Shown piece by piece: positions 52,915 through 64,000 of a stretch of 64,000 nucleotides of DNA. A program made the position numbers and the translations under genes. This DNA is from Antitrichia curtipendula. Taxonomy: Eukaryota > Streptophyta > Bryopsida > Hypnales > Leucodontaceae. Below the pieces are notes generated by a model. The model had not been told where the DNA came from. It made no database searches and worked only from the letters and a program-made list of their open reading frames with translations. Each line of letters starts with the position of its first letter. Position 1 is the first letter of the stretch. The stretch spans positions 15,562,001-15,626,000 of the forward strand of contig OX579639.1 in NCBI GenBank assembly GCA_951230915.1. Reading direction: 5' to 3'.

Positions 52915-53965
52915 AGTTAGGACCTTCCGAGCCGCATGCGGCGAGGTTGGAATTGACCTACAAATCTGCAATTGTTTTTGATGACTTGGCCTAGTTTGCA
53001 ATTATCAGACATAATCTCAATGTAAGAGAGTTGAGTCGTTTGACTTCTTTGATTGCTTAACCAATTAAAACATGTCGCAAAACAGCAAAACTCCTCTTGC
53101 GTTTGGATTATGTTAGATGGATCAACACTCACTAAGTTAATACCAATTGGTAGTGTGGAGATTCTCTTAGATTTCTCACTGCAGTAACAATGAAATTTGT
53201 GCTTCATACGCACCCTATTGAAAAATTTGCACAAACAAGCAATGAGCATTATCAGTCTTAATCTGCTTCTTGTGAACCAATCAAGACACGCCACATCTGC
53301 AAAGCTCTACTACATTGAGATTATGAGTTGATTGTTTCATTGATGGTTATGATTCTATGCAACTGCTTTGGCTCACAAGGATTTGTGAAACCATTTGTAT
53401 TCATTGTGTTTGAGCTTCAGGGATTTGTTAGTATCAACAATTTGAAGACATTAGTTGACCATTATTTGATTTGTCAGTTGTAGGGAGCTTGTTTGACTTG
53501 TTTTGTTGTTGGTTGCGACCCTCAAACAAAGAAGGAAATGATATGATTTAGGGAGACAAGAGGTGGGTGGTATGGAAATGTTAACGGTATATAATCTCAA
53601 TGGAGGAGAGTTTTGTTGTTGTGGTATGTTTTGATTGGTTAAAAAGAGGTAGATTAAGATTGACATAATGCTCACTCCTTGCCTTGTGCAAATATTTAAC
53701 ATGGTGGGTATGAAGTAGAAATTTCATTGGTTTGACAATGAGAAATCTAAGAGAGTCTCTACTACTACCAACTGGTATTAACTTATTGAGTGCAGATCCA
53801 CCTAACATAACCCAAATGCAAGAAGAATTTCGCTATTGTGGCATGTTTTGATTGGTTGAGCAATCAAAGAAGTCAAATGGCTCAACTATCCTACATTGCA
53901 ATTATTTTTAATAATTGCAAAGTACACCAAGTCATCAAAAATAATCGTCTGTTAGTACCAATCTC
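52915..53965. repeat. Long imperfect inverted repeat (arms about 390 bp, spacer about 250 bp)
   Basis: The left arm (about 52915-53330) contains TTTTTGATGACTTGG, TTTGACTTCTTTGATTGCT, GGATTATGTTAG and TTAATACCAATTGGTAGT. The right arm (about 53580-53965) contains their complements AGTCATCAAAAATAA, GAGCAATCAAAGAAGTCAAA, CTAACATAACCC and ACTACCAACTGGTATTAA in reverse order. Short ORFs in the arms have no recognised domain. Confidence 0.82.
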
Positions 53966-56900
53966 ACCACCCGCAACTCAGTAGATCCTAATCAACAAAA
54001 AAATTTGATAACTTGGCCTGCTTTGCAAATCCCTAGTACACAATGTTATGTAATTTGCATATCAAATTGTTTTATCTATTGCCATAGCAACTGATGTAAA
54101 TGTCACAATGACAATGACTCAATCATGGAATACCACCAATTTTAACAGAATTGACATTGTCTCTTGTTCACTCAATCACTCAAGAGTTGTGTATTTGGAA
54201 TTTGGTTGGAAGTGACTCCATTCCTCATTTCTTCAATAAATAATATGCAAAGTTGGATTCATTACTATGACAATAAAGGTTATGAGACTCGTACCTCACT
54301 AAATATAATCCCTTGCTCAAATTGTTTTTACAAAATCTAAGTCAAGTAGCATCAAATGCACATTATCATGGATCAACTCAAGTTGTTATCAAAAGATCTT
54401 GGATAATTTGCATCCTTGTGAATCCCTAAAGGACCAAAAAGCCCACTTTGGGCTTTTTGAAAACTTGGGCAGGTTCTATTGACTTCATAATTTAGAAATT
54501 TTGCATGAATTTTTAAAAATGTATGCTTCTCATCATAATCTGCTTGTAAAGCTTTGTTTCATTTCATTCCAATCAATATTGCAAAAGTTAGAAGGTTTTT
54601 TCAATTTCAATGTCAAACCAGACAATTAAAAAAAATTCTAAAAAAGTGTATTCACTCAAGAATTGTGTGTTCTCTCTCTATACATGTTGTTTCCTAAAAA
54701 TGTTGAAATACAAAATTGTACCTTTTGGAAGGACTAGAAAAAACTATATTCTGAAGTCTAAGCACATTGAGCTTACAATTGGTGGAGATATTCACTCTAA
54801 AATTTTAGTACAATGTACTTGAAGAAGTTAACCAAACGATCATACAGTTGGTTTTGTTAAAAAATAAATGTTGATGAAGATTTTAACCTTGCTTTGGAGA
54901 TGAGTATTCTGAAGCAATTTTGGGCCTCTAAACATAATGGTCCTTTAAAGGGTAACATCCACACGAGCATCTTTATATATTTGTATCTGTATAAATGGAT
55001 TTATATTTTGATTTATGTGGTATAAAAGATAAGAGACAAATAAATTTGTCTTTTCTTACTCCATTGTAAGTACCTCTAAAAAATTGTAAAACTAATTATC
55101 TTCAATGAATTTGCATAATTCTATTACAATGGTGCAATGAACCTTCAAGAAATGAAAGAAATGAAAAGATTTAGGAACCAAAGAGTTGGAATGGAATGTA
55201 TTAATTTAATGATACACAATTTTATGTATGAAATGTAATTTGTATATTCGGATTTGCATTGATCTATTAACACATTAAGCTAATGTAAATATCATAGTGG
55301 CACATGAAATACCACCAATTGAATGGAATTGATGTTAGAGACCTCCAATAATAAACTCCAATTAAGAATACAAAATATATTTATTAACAAGAGTGTTTTC
55401 ACAATGAACTCAACCACTTGACTATAGAGAAAGATCAATCATTCTCCAAGTAAGAATTTTTTCATCCCCAAGCTCCATCTTATATAATAGAAACTATCAA
55501 TAAAAACTATTAGTATTTAAGATAGATTATAATTTCTAGACTATCTAAACTTGGACGGCCATAGTGTGAAGCCTCCAGAGGCCAAGTCCAAAGTCCAAAC
55601 CCATATTGTTCGGCTTCTATCTTTTTTGGCTTATATCCTATAACAAATAACAAATAACAAAGTTTCTCAATCACAGTTTGGACAATCATTTTTGGCTAGT
55701 TCAAATTGTAGTTTTTTTTTTGCCATGTTATCAGTATGGAAGGTGATGGACTTTGGACTCTACCATCTAATGTAAAGGGTCAAGAGGTCGAAATTGGGAT
55801 TCCTGAAATCTAATTGGCAAAAATCGACGGACTCTTGCCCTTCTGCCATAGTGTGAAATGGCCATAAATCCACTCCATAAATCCATCGTTTGGAGATATA
55901 TATCTCTAAGCATTCAAATGCCCTTGTCATCCAACTACAGTTGTCTAACTTTAGTACACAAATCCACCATCTAGAGATATCTATCTACATGCAATCTTTG
56001 ATTTTCTACTAGTGCACAATTCATCATAAATTAGTTCATCCATCAATGCATTCATCTATCAAAGGTCATGATACAATCATCATAAATTATTTCATATAGA
56101 AATGCATTCAACAAAGGTTGTAACAATGGTCATGACAATTGACTTTGGCTCTAATTTTACTATTTGGTAAAGAGTTGAAAGTTAGGAACTTGATCTCAAA
56201 CAATTTTATTCTTCGTTACTTCTATAAATCCATACATGTAGGGCAAATTTTCGGTAGAATATAATTTAAAAATAGATGTCAAAATTTTGTAAATACTAAA
56301 AACAAATTATATTGGAAAAAAATTCTTGTGGAATAATTCTATTTTTAGCATTATTAAGCCTTATTTTTCTAAATTCACTAGAAAAGTGTTGTTTTTGCCA
56401 TTCACTTACAATATCCAGAGTTGTTTTCATCCAATTAAGGTTAAGAGAGTACTAGAAAAATTTCCTTGTTCAAATTTTCACCAGTGCATACTTTATTTCC
56501 AAATTTTCAATTGACACTTCACTTTAGTGCTAAGAATGCCAAATACAATATGGGAAGTCACAACTCAGTAGAAATAGTGAACAGGGACTTTATCTTTAAA
56601 CTTGCAAATGGGTTCTAGGCATCAAACATCCTAATATACACATCATAATCTTCATCAACTTTGGTAACAAAATTATATTTACCTTTGGAGCAAATAACAC
56701 TTCATCGAATTCGTGAAAAAAAATTGTTGAAGAGTCATTCCCCTTAATCGAATTTGTTTTTTGGATCATGGAAAGGTTTTTTGATTGGATTGAGTATATT
56801 CTTTTATTTTGGATAAACTTGATTTCAAGGCTAAAAAAAAGGCTACTTTGTACAAGATATTATGACAAAGCATAATAGGATTGGATGAATTACCTTCAAA

Positions 56901-58390
56901 TAGGGTTCTTCATATGTATCCCATGTCAATATTTAGTTAAAAAACAATCATCATTTCCTACCTCAAATCTCCACCTATTTTTGAGGATCAAACAAATGAT
57001 GGTGGAAACCATTCTCTACATCAAGGGTGTGTGCAAAAAAATCTAAATCTTACATAAATTGAACTTATTTGTTGTTGCTATACAATATAAATTTAAGTGA
57101 TGATAGCCTACAATTTTCCTGAATTGTTTTTAGAATTGAAAAAAATAATACATATTCAAAACATTTAATGAAAATAGTTTTTTATATTAAGGATATTAAT
57201 TGAAGGTAATTCATATTTAGAAAAAGTTGTATGATTCAATCTTCAAGTGATAAAGTAAATTCTAGCTATCTAATTGATTGTAAAAAACAATCATACAAAA
57301 AACATTTGGTTTGTCATCTTTCATTCAATACTTCAAAATTTCACTTCCAATCAATATTCAATAAATAAAAAAACATGTACCATATCCATGAAAAGAAGAA
57401 AATAATGTTCTACATAGATCAATGGATATTTAATAATCATCTTTGATGGTTTTAAAATGCATAGATCTTATCATCAAAGGCATTGAGGGCCATGGATCTT
57501 TTTAGCTAAAGTAGTCATATGAGTGTCGCATAGAAATGGATTATTTTGGGTGAAAAGTATTGGAAGTGATTATCTATCATAAAAGATTAATATTTTTAAT
57601 GAATGCATATTTTTATCCAAAAGACCTAATTAGCTAGGAGAGGTACAAAAATGCAATTAAATTATGCAATTAGAAGCATAAGTATATGATAAACATATGA
57701 TAAGCATATACTATGATTATTCAAAAACAATCTTGCTATCTTTCATTTGAACACTTAGAGCATTTCCAATGATTTGGCTATTTAGCCCATTCTAGTGTAG
57801 TTTGGATAAAAGGTGATCAATAAATGCATAGTCCAAGTGCATTTTTGCCATTGTTTTGCAACTTCACCAATTACTACTATTCATTTTGAAAAATAAAAAT
57901 AATATACTAATAACATCAATAAAATTTTATTTTATTTTATGCCCTATTAGACTTGCCATTGATTACATGCTAAAATAGTAACTTATACAGGTGGGGCACG
58001 CAAGTGATTCATTCTGCAAACTTTGAACATGGTGATTTTCCTAGATTTATAGACTTCTAGAGATGTTCTTAGGGATGCCAAGATTCCAAAGCTCAAAAAA
58101 ACATCTCCTACAACAGAAAATACTCCATCCACCACAACCTCTAACCGCATTCAATTCCAAAAATTCCATGAACTAAATTCCAGAAACTCCACTCAATTCA
58201 AAATTTTCACTCATTTCTTAAAGCTCACTAATAGATGTGGCAAAATCCATTAAGGTGGTGGTGAAAGAATAACCAATCTAAAAAACATGTAGACACAAGT
58301 AGCCTAAATGTTTTGAAGATATTTTTAATCGCAGTTAATAAAGTCATAATGAGGCTCGCCACTTGTAACGCCAAGGACTATATCACGTAG
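53966..58390. other. Intergenic AT-rich DNA
   Basis: No gene seen apart from one decayed TTAA-family element (54417-54954). No splice-consistent coding segments recognised. Confidence 0.55.
54417..54954 (+). mobile_element. TTAA-family element, short form with mutated target site
   Basis: Left GAATCCCTAAAGGACCAAAA, right AATGGTCCTTTAAAGGGTAA: inverted ends CCCTAAAGGACCA/TGGTCCTTTAAAGGG. The flanking TTAA is altered on both sides (TGAA, GTAA). Just inside the left end AAAGCCC and GGGCTTT form a small hairpin. Confidence 0.6.
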
Positions 58391-58398
58391 CTGTTAGT

Positions 58399-58765
58399 GT
58401 CAATCCATGTTGCCTTTGTCCTTATTGTATGTCATGTGTCTGTATTTGCATTATTTAAAGTATTGAAGAGACTTCAAGATGTAACTACTTTACTTCAAGA
58501 TAGGCATTGGCGTCAATTCACATTGTCATTGTTCTTGGCATATGCCATATGTCCATATTTGCATTATTTAAACTGCTGAAGAGACTTCAAGATGTAACTA
58601 GTTTTACTTCAAGATGTAACTACTTTACTTCAAGATAGACGTTGGCGTCAATTCACGTTGTCATTGTCCTTGGCGTAGGCCATATGTCCGTATTTGCATT
58701 ATTTAAACTGCTGAAGAGACTTCAAGATGTAACTAGTTTTACTTCAAGATGAACGAGTGTCAAAA
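58399..58765. repeat. Tandem repeat, three units of about 113-135 bp
   Basis: Starts at 58399, 58512 and 58647, each with GTCAAT(T/C)CA(C/T)(A/G)TTG, TATTTGCATTATTTAAA, GAAGAGACTTCAAGATGTAA and CTACTTTACTTCAAGATAG. Units two and three are almost identical. Non-coding. Confidence 0.88.
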
Positions 58766-61700
58766 AGCTTGTGAGTGCAAAGTGGCTTGTTTTCTACGCG
58801 ACAGGTCGTGGGCAAGAGAAAACTTATCCATAGCCCAAACTCAACAAATGCATTGGGATTATTAAAGATTCTTCAAATCCAAACTCAAAGGTACAATATC
58901 GTTGGGCCAAGAAATAGTTGCAAAGTTGATACTCTGAATGCATACATAAATGGAAAAAATGGTTTATAATGCATCACAAATTCGATGCTCATAAATTTGT
59001 AATACATTTATACAAATTCATAAACTTACAATTTTTTTTAATTTATTACTAATACTTACTAATACTATTACTTACAATTTTTAATTTTCAATGTATTACT
59101 AATAAAAGCAACCATGCCACCATATAGACAAAAATAACCCGAAATACAAAAAAATCCAGTGAAGGCTACTCTAACAAGGGAACTCAAAATAAGAACTTGA
59201 GTGAGTGCATACGTATGCATTATGAAATAAAGAGACTATAATAAGAGGCAAGACTTTAAAATTTAGAAGTTATTCATGTAATATTACACACTAAATCACT
59301 TTAGAATCCTCTTTCAGTTTCTATCAATAAAATCACATAAATGTAATTTATATTTAGCAACAATAACTATTATCAAGTGTAATTAGTGATCATTATTGGT
59401 GCACATAACTTACATACAAGGTATTATATATTATGATCTCAAAATCAATACTAAAAAAATGCACTAGTAGCAATTAAACTAACATGGAGACAAACATGAC
59501 CTAGTGGGCAAAAAAAGACGTGGAAGTGGGGGACAAACCCACTAAGCGGACTCAACATAAGATCCAGAGAGAGCCCCTCAACAAGTAAATATACAAAAGA
59601 TTGCAATACTTTACAAATTCACAAGTTATTCATATAATATTCAAATAATACATGCTATAATGCATTGGAATCTTCTTCTAATTTCTAATAATAGAATCCA
59701 TTAAGAATAATAGAATAATATGTTATTTTCATACTCTAAGTCAATTATTTAGTTTAAAAATAGTTAGTACATTTCACCTCAAATTTTCATTCTATTTTGC
59801 AAGAGGAATCAAACAAATTATAGCAAGAATCAATAGGTTTTATACACGTCATTGTCAACTATAAGCCACACATACAAATAACTTTGGATTGAAAAAAATC
59901 ACACATGGTTTTTCATGAAGAAAAGACAATGACAAGGTGATTGCACACTATGGTTGCCACCCTGCCGAATATACAATCTAGTAAAAACTAGTACAAAATG
60001 TACCAAAATTGGTACAAAATGTATGCAAATTGCTATTAAATGGAGCCAAAAAGCCATTTATATTGAGTGTTGGCCCATTTGAATCAAAATGTCTTTTCAT
60101 AGATTTTTAAATTTCAAATTTCAAAAAAATAATTTAAAGGCAAAATTTGGCACTCATACTAAAATCACATATTTGCTAGGATATTTTCTTATATAGGTCC
60201 TAAAATACTAATTAAGTGCCTAGTCTAAGTACCTAAACATTAGAGCATTAGATTTAGCTCTTTGAATTGTAAGAATGAAACTCAAACTAGGCAAAAAAAA
60301 TACAACAATGCTAAACATAAATATGTGACAATACAAATATTTAATGTTTGTACTTCGTACATTCAATTTTTAGATGAAGTTCACTTTTTGTTATGCAATT
60401 ATCAATGTATGCAAAATATAAGACTCTGATCCATTTTTTATTTATTTTTTAAGTCACAAAAACTATAGGAAAATTGACACCAAACTTTCATCTTATGCAG
60501 AAATTTTGCCGTGACTACAATTATGGACAACCATAATGTGCTTTTACCCGATAATGACATCATTTGGTTTGATAAAGTGGCAGCAAATGACTACAACACC
60601 ATAAAATTGTAATTAATTATCCCTCACAATTTTTTTGATAATTTACACTAAGGTATGTAATCAATAAAATGATTGCTTAGATATTTTTTGATTTTCTAGT
60701 ATGTATATTAGATATAGATTTTGAATCTAAGTTTTTATCATATATTTATATGTTGGATTAATTGAGCAATGTGATTTTCTATTATCTATCCACAATATAG
60801 ATTTAAGGATCTTAGTTCTCATCACATGCCTATGTTAAATTGAGCAACCTAATGAAGGTATTCATTGTAGAATTTTTGTGCACAAGTAGAGTGACTATTA
60901 CTCCAAAAGCTTTGGCCCACGTGGTAAAAAGACAAAGCAAATAGCCTTATCCCTTCATATTCCACTCTAAGTGTCTTTGCTCTTGCTTATGGTCTTGTAT
61001 GTGAAGTAGTCATGAATTGGTGGAAATAAAATTTCTTTAATATTCAAACCTCAATGATTTTACACTTTGAAATTACATATTCCTAGAAATCCAATCAAAT
61101 TTTGTACATCTATAATTGGAAAAATCATGCCTGTCACATTATTGGATGTCAAGATATGAAGATAGGATGGAATCATTGTTGCCTTTACACATTAAAAAAT
61201 AAAACTCTACCAATAGGGAGATGAAGTCGCATCCTCTCATGAGTCATCTTCCTACTCAAATTTTGGTGATAGATTCTTTTGGTTGGTATGTGGATCTTGC
61301 TATCTATTGTTTTTTTCCTTAATCCATAGTTGATTCATTCATTTGATTGTGGCAACTATTCATTGTTGTGAATACATGCTATCCTACTTATATAAATTAG
61401 TAATCATTTATCTACAATCATCATGGAGGGTGAAATGAAGTGTTTAAATTAGCATAAGTTTCTATTCAAACTAGTAATTTTTTGAAGTCTAATGTGTTGT
61501 CTAATTACGCCTTTTAAACACTGAACACATGTTGTTTTTCCTACTTTTTAGATGACTGAAACAATATTCTTGAAAGAAGTAAATTGAAAGTTAGTAATAT
61601 TAGCTAGTTTTTTGCTAAAATAAGCCCAAATTAAAGACCAAAAAAGATTACCCAAGTCCAGATGCTAACTAGCTTAAGTTGTAGGATTTTATATAAATTT

Positions 61701-61850
61701 TGTTTAAATTGAACACTCCTACTAGAAGCTAGCAATGGATGAAGTTTTGTTTTTAAACTAACCTATTAAATTTCATCCATCAATATCTTATGATCTAGTA
61801 AAATAAAATTGAAATCTACCACAATATATATTAATATCTTTTTTAACTTA
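58766..61850. other. Intergenic AT-rich DNA
   Basis: No gene, RNA or clear element seen in this 3-kb stretch; only short AT-rich repetition. Confidence 0.55.
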
Positions 61851-61860
61851 TCATAATAAA

Positions 61861-62090
61861 CTTAACCTAATAATTTCAAAAATTATTCTAATAACTCTTT
61901 TAATAACTTCAAAAATTATCCTAGTAAATTTCTTAACAACTTCTAAATTATTGCAATAATTTATTTCAATAACTTCAAAAATTATCACAATAAATTTTTT
62001 AGTAACTTCTAAGTTTATCCTAGTAACTATCTTGATCACTTCAAAAATTATCATGATAATTTTTTTTATAACTTTTGAATTTCCTATAAT
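61861..62090. repeat. 33-bp minisatellite with 66-bp higher-order period
   Basis: AATAACTTCAAAAATTATCC-type units alternate with variants (AACTTCTAAATTATT) every 33 bp. On the minus strand this reads as a repetitive ORF (IIFEVI every 22 or 11 codons), which is a by-product of the in-frame period. Confidence 0.8.
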
Positions 62091-62144
62091 GAATGACAAA
62101 TAAATCAACCAAATTTATTACATAATTATTAATGACATCATCTT

Positions 62145-62292
62145 GAGTCGAGAAAGCATCTTTAAAAAATTTCTAGATAAAGGAAGCTTCTTTAGAATCT
62201 TTCTAAATAGAGGAAGCGTCTTGAGGAGTTTCCTAGATAGAGAAAAAAATTTGAGCAACTTCCATGATAAAAGAAGCCTCTTAAGGATCTTC
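62145..62292. repeat. 30-bp minisatellite, about five units, followed by CT tract
   Basis: Units of the type CTAGATAAAGGAAGCTTCTT plus TAGAATCTTT, variable between copies (AAATAGAGGAAGCGTCTTGA, AGATAGAGAAAAAAATTTGA, ATGATAAAAGAAGCCTCTTA), then a (CT)n microsatellite at about 62293-62315. The 30-bp period keeps both strands open. Confidence 0.85.
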
Positions 62293-62392
62293 CTCTCTTT
62301 CTCTCTCTCTCTCTCAACTTTTGTCAAGTTTGTAAATGTTGCAAAAATATCAGCAATTGTTTGCAAAACATTACATGTTATTCAGCCCCTGT

Positions 62393-62647
62393 GGAGGGCT
62401 GCAAGTTCCCCAGGGTTCCCAGACTCTGAAACTATCTGGAATTGCACCGTAGCAGTTGCGTGACGTGGCCAAGCGACTACCACATCATACAAAAAAAATT
62501 AATTTTTAAAATTTGTTCATCTTGTTTTTCCATTTTAAGATTTTAAGATCTTTTTTTTCTTTTCTTTTCAAGAAAATAAACTCTAATAGCGGCCGTTCTT
62601 TTGTTGCTAAGGGAACAACACCAGGAATAGGCCCAAAACGGCCCTCC
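62393..62647. mobile_element. Short MITE, copy 3 of 3 (255 bp)
   Basis: Left end GGAGGGCTGCAAGTTCC, right end in reverse complement GGAGGGCCGTTTTGGGCC. AT-rich core between. Related copies are at 22481 and 5935. The flank on both sides begins CAGCCCC, a possible target duplication. Confidence 0.55.
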
Positions 62648-62649
62648 AG

Positions 62650-62668
62650 CCCCCCCCCCCCCCCCCCC
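62650..62668. repeat. Poly-C tract (19 C)
   Basis: An uninterrupted run of C next to the right end of the 62.4-kb element. Length may be unreliable. Confidence 0.85.
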
Positions 62669-62879
62669 AATCATCTAATGCAACTCTTTTACAACCTCCA
62701 AACTTCAATTCATTAGAACATTCTAATAGTTTGGCAATTTTCAATCATTTCGATGTTTCTGAAAAGCTTTTACAGTTTTTGACTCTCTTGACAACTAAAA
62801 ATGAAACATCAATAAGCTCTTGCACAATTTTAGCACATGGTTGTAAATAAAAGCTTCTCCATTAGGACAAGAACCACAC

Positions 62880-63300
62880 AAATACAGAAGAAATACTAGA
62901 ATTGAAGTCAAAGCTTTGCCATCAAGCCAAGAGCTATACAATCACAAAAGAAATGTTGGAATTGAAGCTAAAGCTTTACCATACATTAATACTATAATAG
63001 TAGAACATGATCTAAACTTCAAGACAATGATAAACACATGTCTATAGGTCAAGGCTCTAGGGATAATTCTCCAAAAGGAATTTCCCACACAAGGAGCTAG
63101 TGCAAGATTAGGAGACGGATTTAAAGCTTACTTTCAGGGATTCTAACTAACGGCATTGCCAGAATTTGGATAGAATGTCACAAGGATTAGTATGTGACAC
63201 AATAATAGAATTAAAGCAAACTCTAAAGGATTTTAACTAATTGCACTGCCAAAATTCAGCTAGAACATCTTTAAAATTAGTATGACACTCAATAATAAAA
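62880..63300. repeat. Two local tandem duplications
   Basis: 62890-62985: AAATACTAGAATTGAAGTCA / AAATGTTGGAATTGAAGCTA with AAAGCTTT(G/A)CCAT repeated. 63115-63300: about 105-bp units with GGATT(C/T)TAACTAA, GCA(T/C)TGCCA.AATT and AATAATA.AA. Non-coding. Confidence 0.6.
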
Positions 63301-64000
63301 GAAAACAAGGAATTTGGAAGATTAAACCACCAAAAATGCAAATGTACAAAGTCAATACTTTTGAGGACCCTTGCATCATTTATGAAAAGCTTCAAAAGCA
63401 CAAGAATATGAGTCAATGCTCAAAATATAAAGAAAAAAATACAAAATATGGCTCAAATGGTCAAAATTTAGAACAACATGAATGCAAGGGTGTTGGCACA
63501 ATAAAAAAATGGGTGCAAAGTGAGAGGAGAGAGTGGGCTTTTATACTTCTCCAAGGCCCCTCACCTTCTCAAATTACCTAAAACTACCTAGAATAAAACA
63601 TAAATTACTATGAATTATTAGAAATTTTAATCTACTACTATGATTTTTTTATTTTCAGAGAAATGTTCCAAATGGAAAATGAATTGCACCAATGGCTTCA
63701 AAAGGACCAAATTCACCTAGATGACTCCTGGAACCTACTTCTGAGTCGTTTAGCTTGTGAAAGACATTGAATTTCAAATAAAAAAATATTGATAAAAATT
63801 CCAATGTTGGAGGGTTTTTTTCTTATAGTTTTGACTTGTCTAGGTTGTTTTGAAGGTTTGCAAAAGTACCAAAAGAGTCTAATTTGACTTCATTTGGCCA
63901 TCACAAGCTCTTGGTACATTGATCAATTGATCTAATGTTTGAAATTATACTTGAATTCAATGTCGCAACCGGTTTTGATACTTGTCGACGTCAGAATGCC
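63301..64000. other. Right-edge intergenic DNA
   Basis: No gene recognised up to the window edge; an ORF at 63282-63581 has no family features. Confidence 0.5.

Noticed and set aside
52917..53294. 125-aa minus-strand ORF in the inverted-repeat arm
   Set aside because: Both arms carry the related sequence but the frame is not maintained in the other arm and no domain is recognised.
61851..62108. 85-aa repetitive minus-strand ORF
   Set aside because: It is the by-product of a 33-bp minisatellite; no other coding evidence.

Overview
The window is nuclear DNA of a land plant. It is AT-rich and gene-poor, genes have spliced GT..AG introns, and the genes include secreted class III (plant-type) peroxidases. 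A gene at the left edge encodes a flagellar axoneme protein, best matching nexin-dynein regulatory complex subunit DRC9/IQCG. This implies motile sperm, so a bryophyte, lycophyte or fern (or cycad/ginkgo) rather than a flowering plant or conifer. I cannot name the species.

Layout, left to right. 19-7462 (+): last eight exons of the DRC9-like gene, spread over 7.4 kb. 9647-13132: a complete, apparently intact PIF/Harbinger DNA transposon with TIRs, a Myb/trihelix-like accessory gene (+) and a DDE transposase gene (-). 16601-19816 (-): a four-exon zeta-crystallin/quinone-oxidoreductase-like gene whose first intron and upstream region are built from degenerate tandem repeats, with a small retroposon (13-bp target duplication) in intron 2. 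20.6-31.7 kb: no genes, but many short non-autonomous elements, foldback DNA and repeats. 31.7-53.4 kb: three tandem class III peroxidase genes (A, B, C), all on +, sharing promoter (W-box plus TATA), exon structure and 3' flank. B and C look intact (323 aa each). A is broken by a 1313-bp CACTA element that landed exactly at the exon-2 splice acceptor. Fragments of further peroxidase copies (promoters in inverted orientation, intron-2 pieces) lie between them. 54-64 kb: no recognisable gene, only repeats, minisatellites and small elements.

The most unusual feature is a family of about nine dispersed 0.54-0.95 kb elements with ends TTAA-CCCCTAAAGG / CCTTTAGGGG-TTAA and no coding capacity. The TTAA target site and C-rich termini resemble piggyBac, a superfamily not usually associated with land plants; a Tourist-type (TTA/TAA) origin is the main alternative.

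All exon boundaries were read by eye from splice consensus and frame continuity; no database search was possible.
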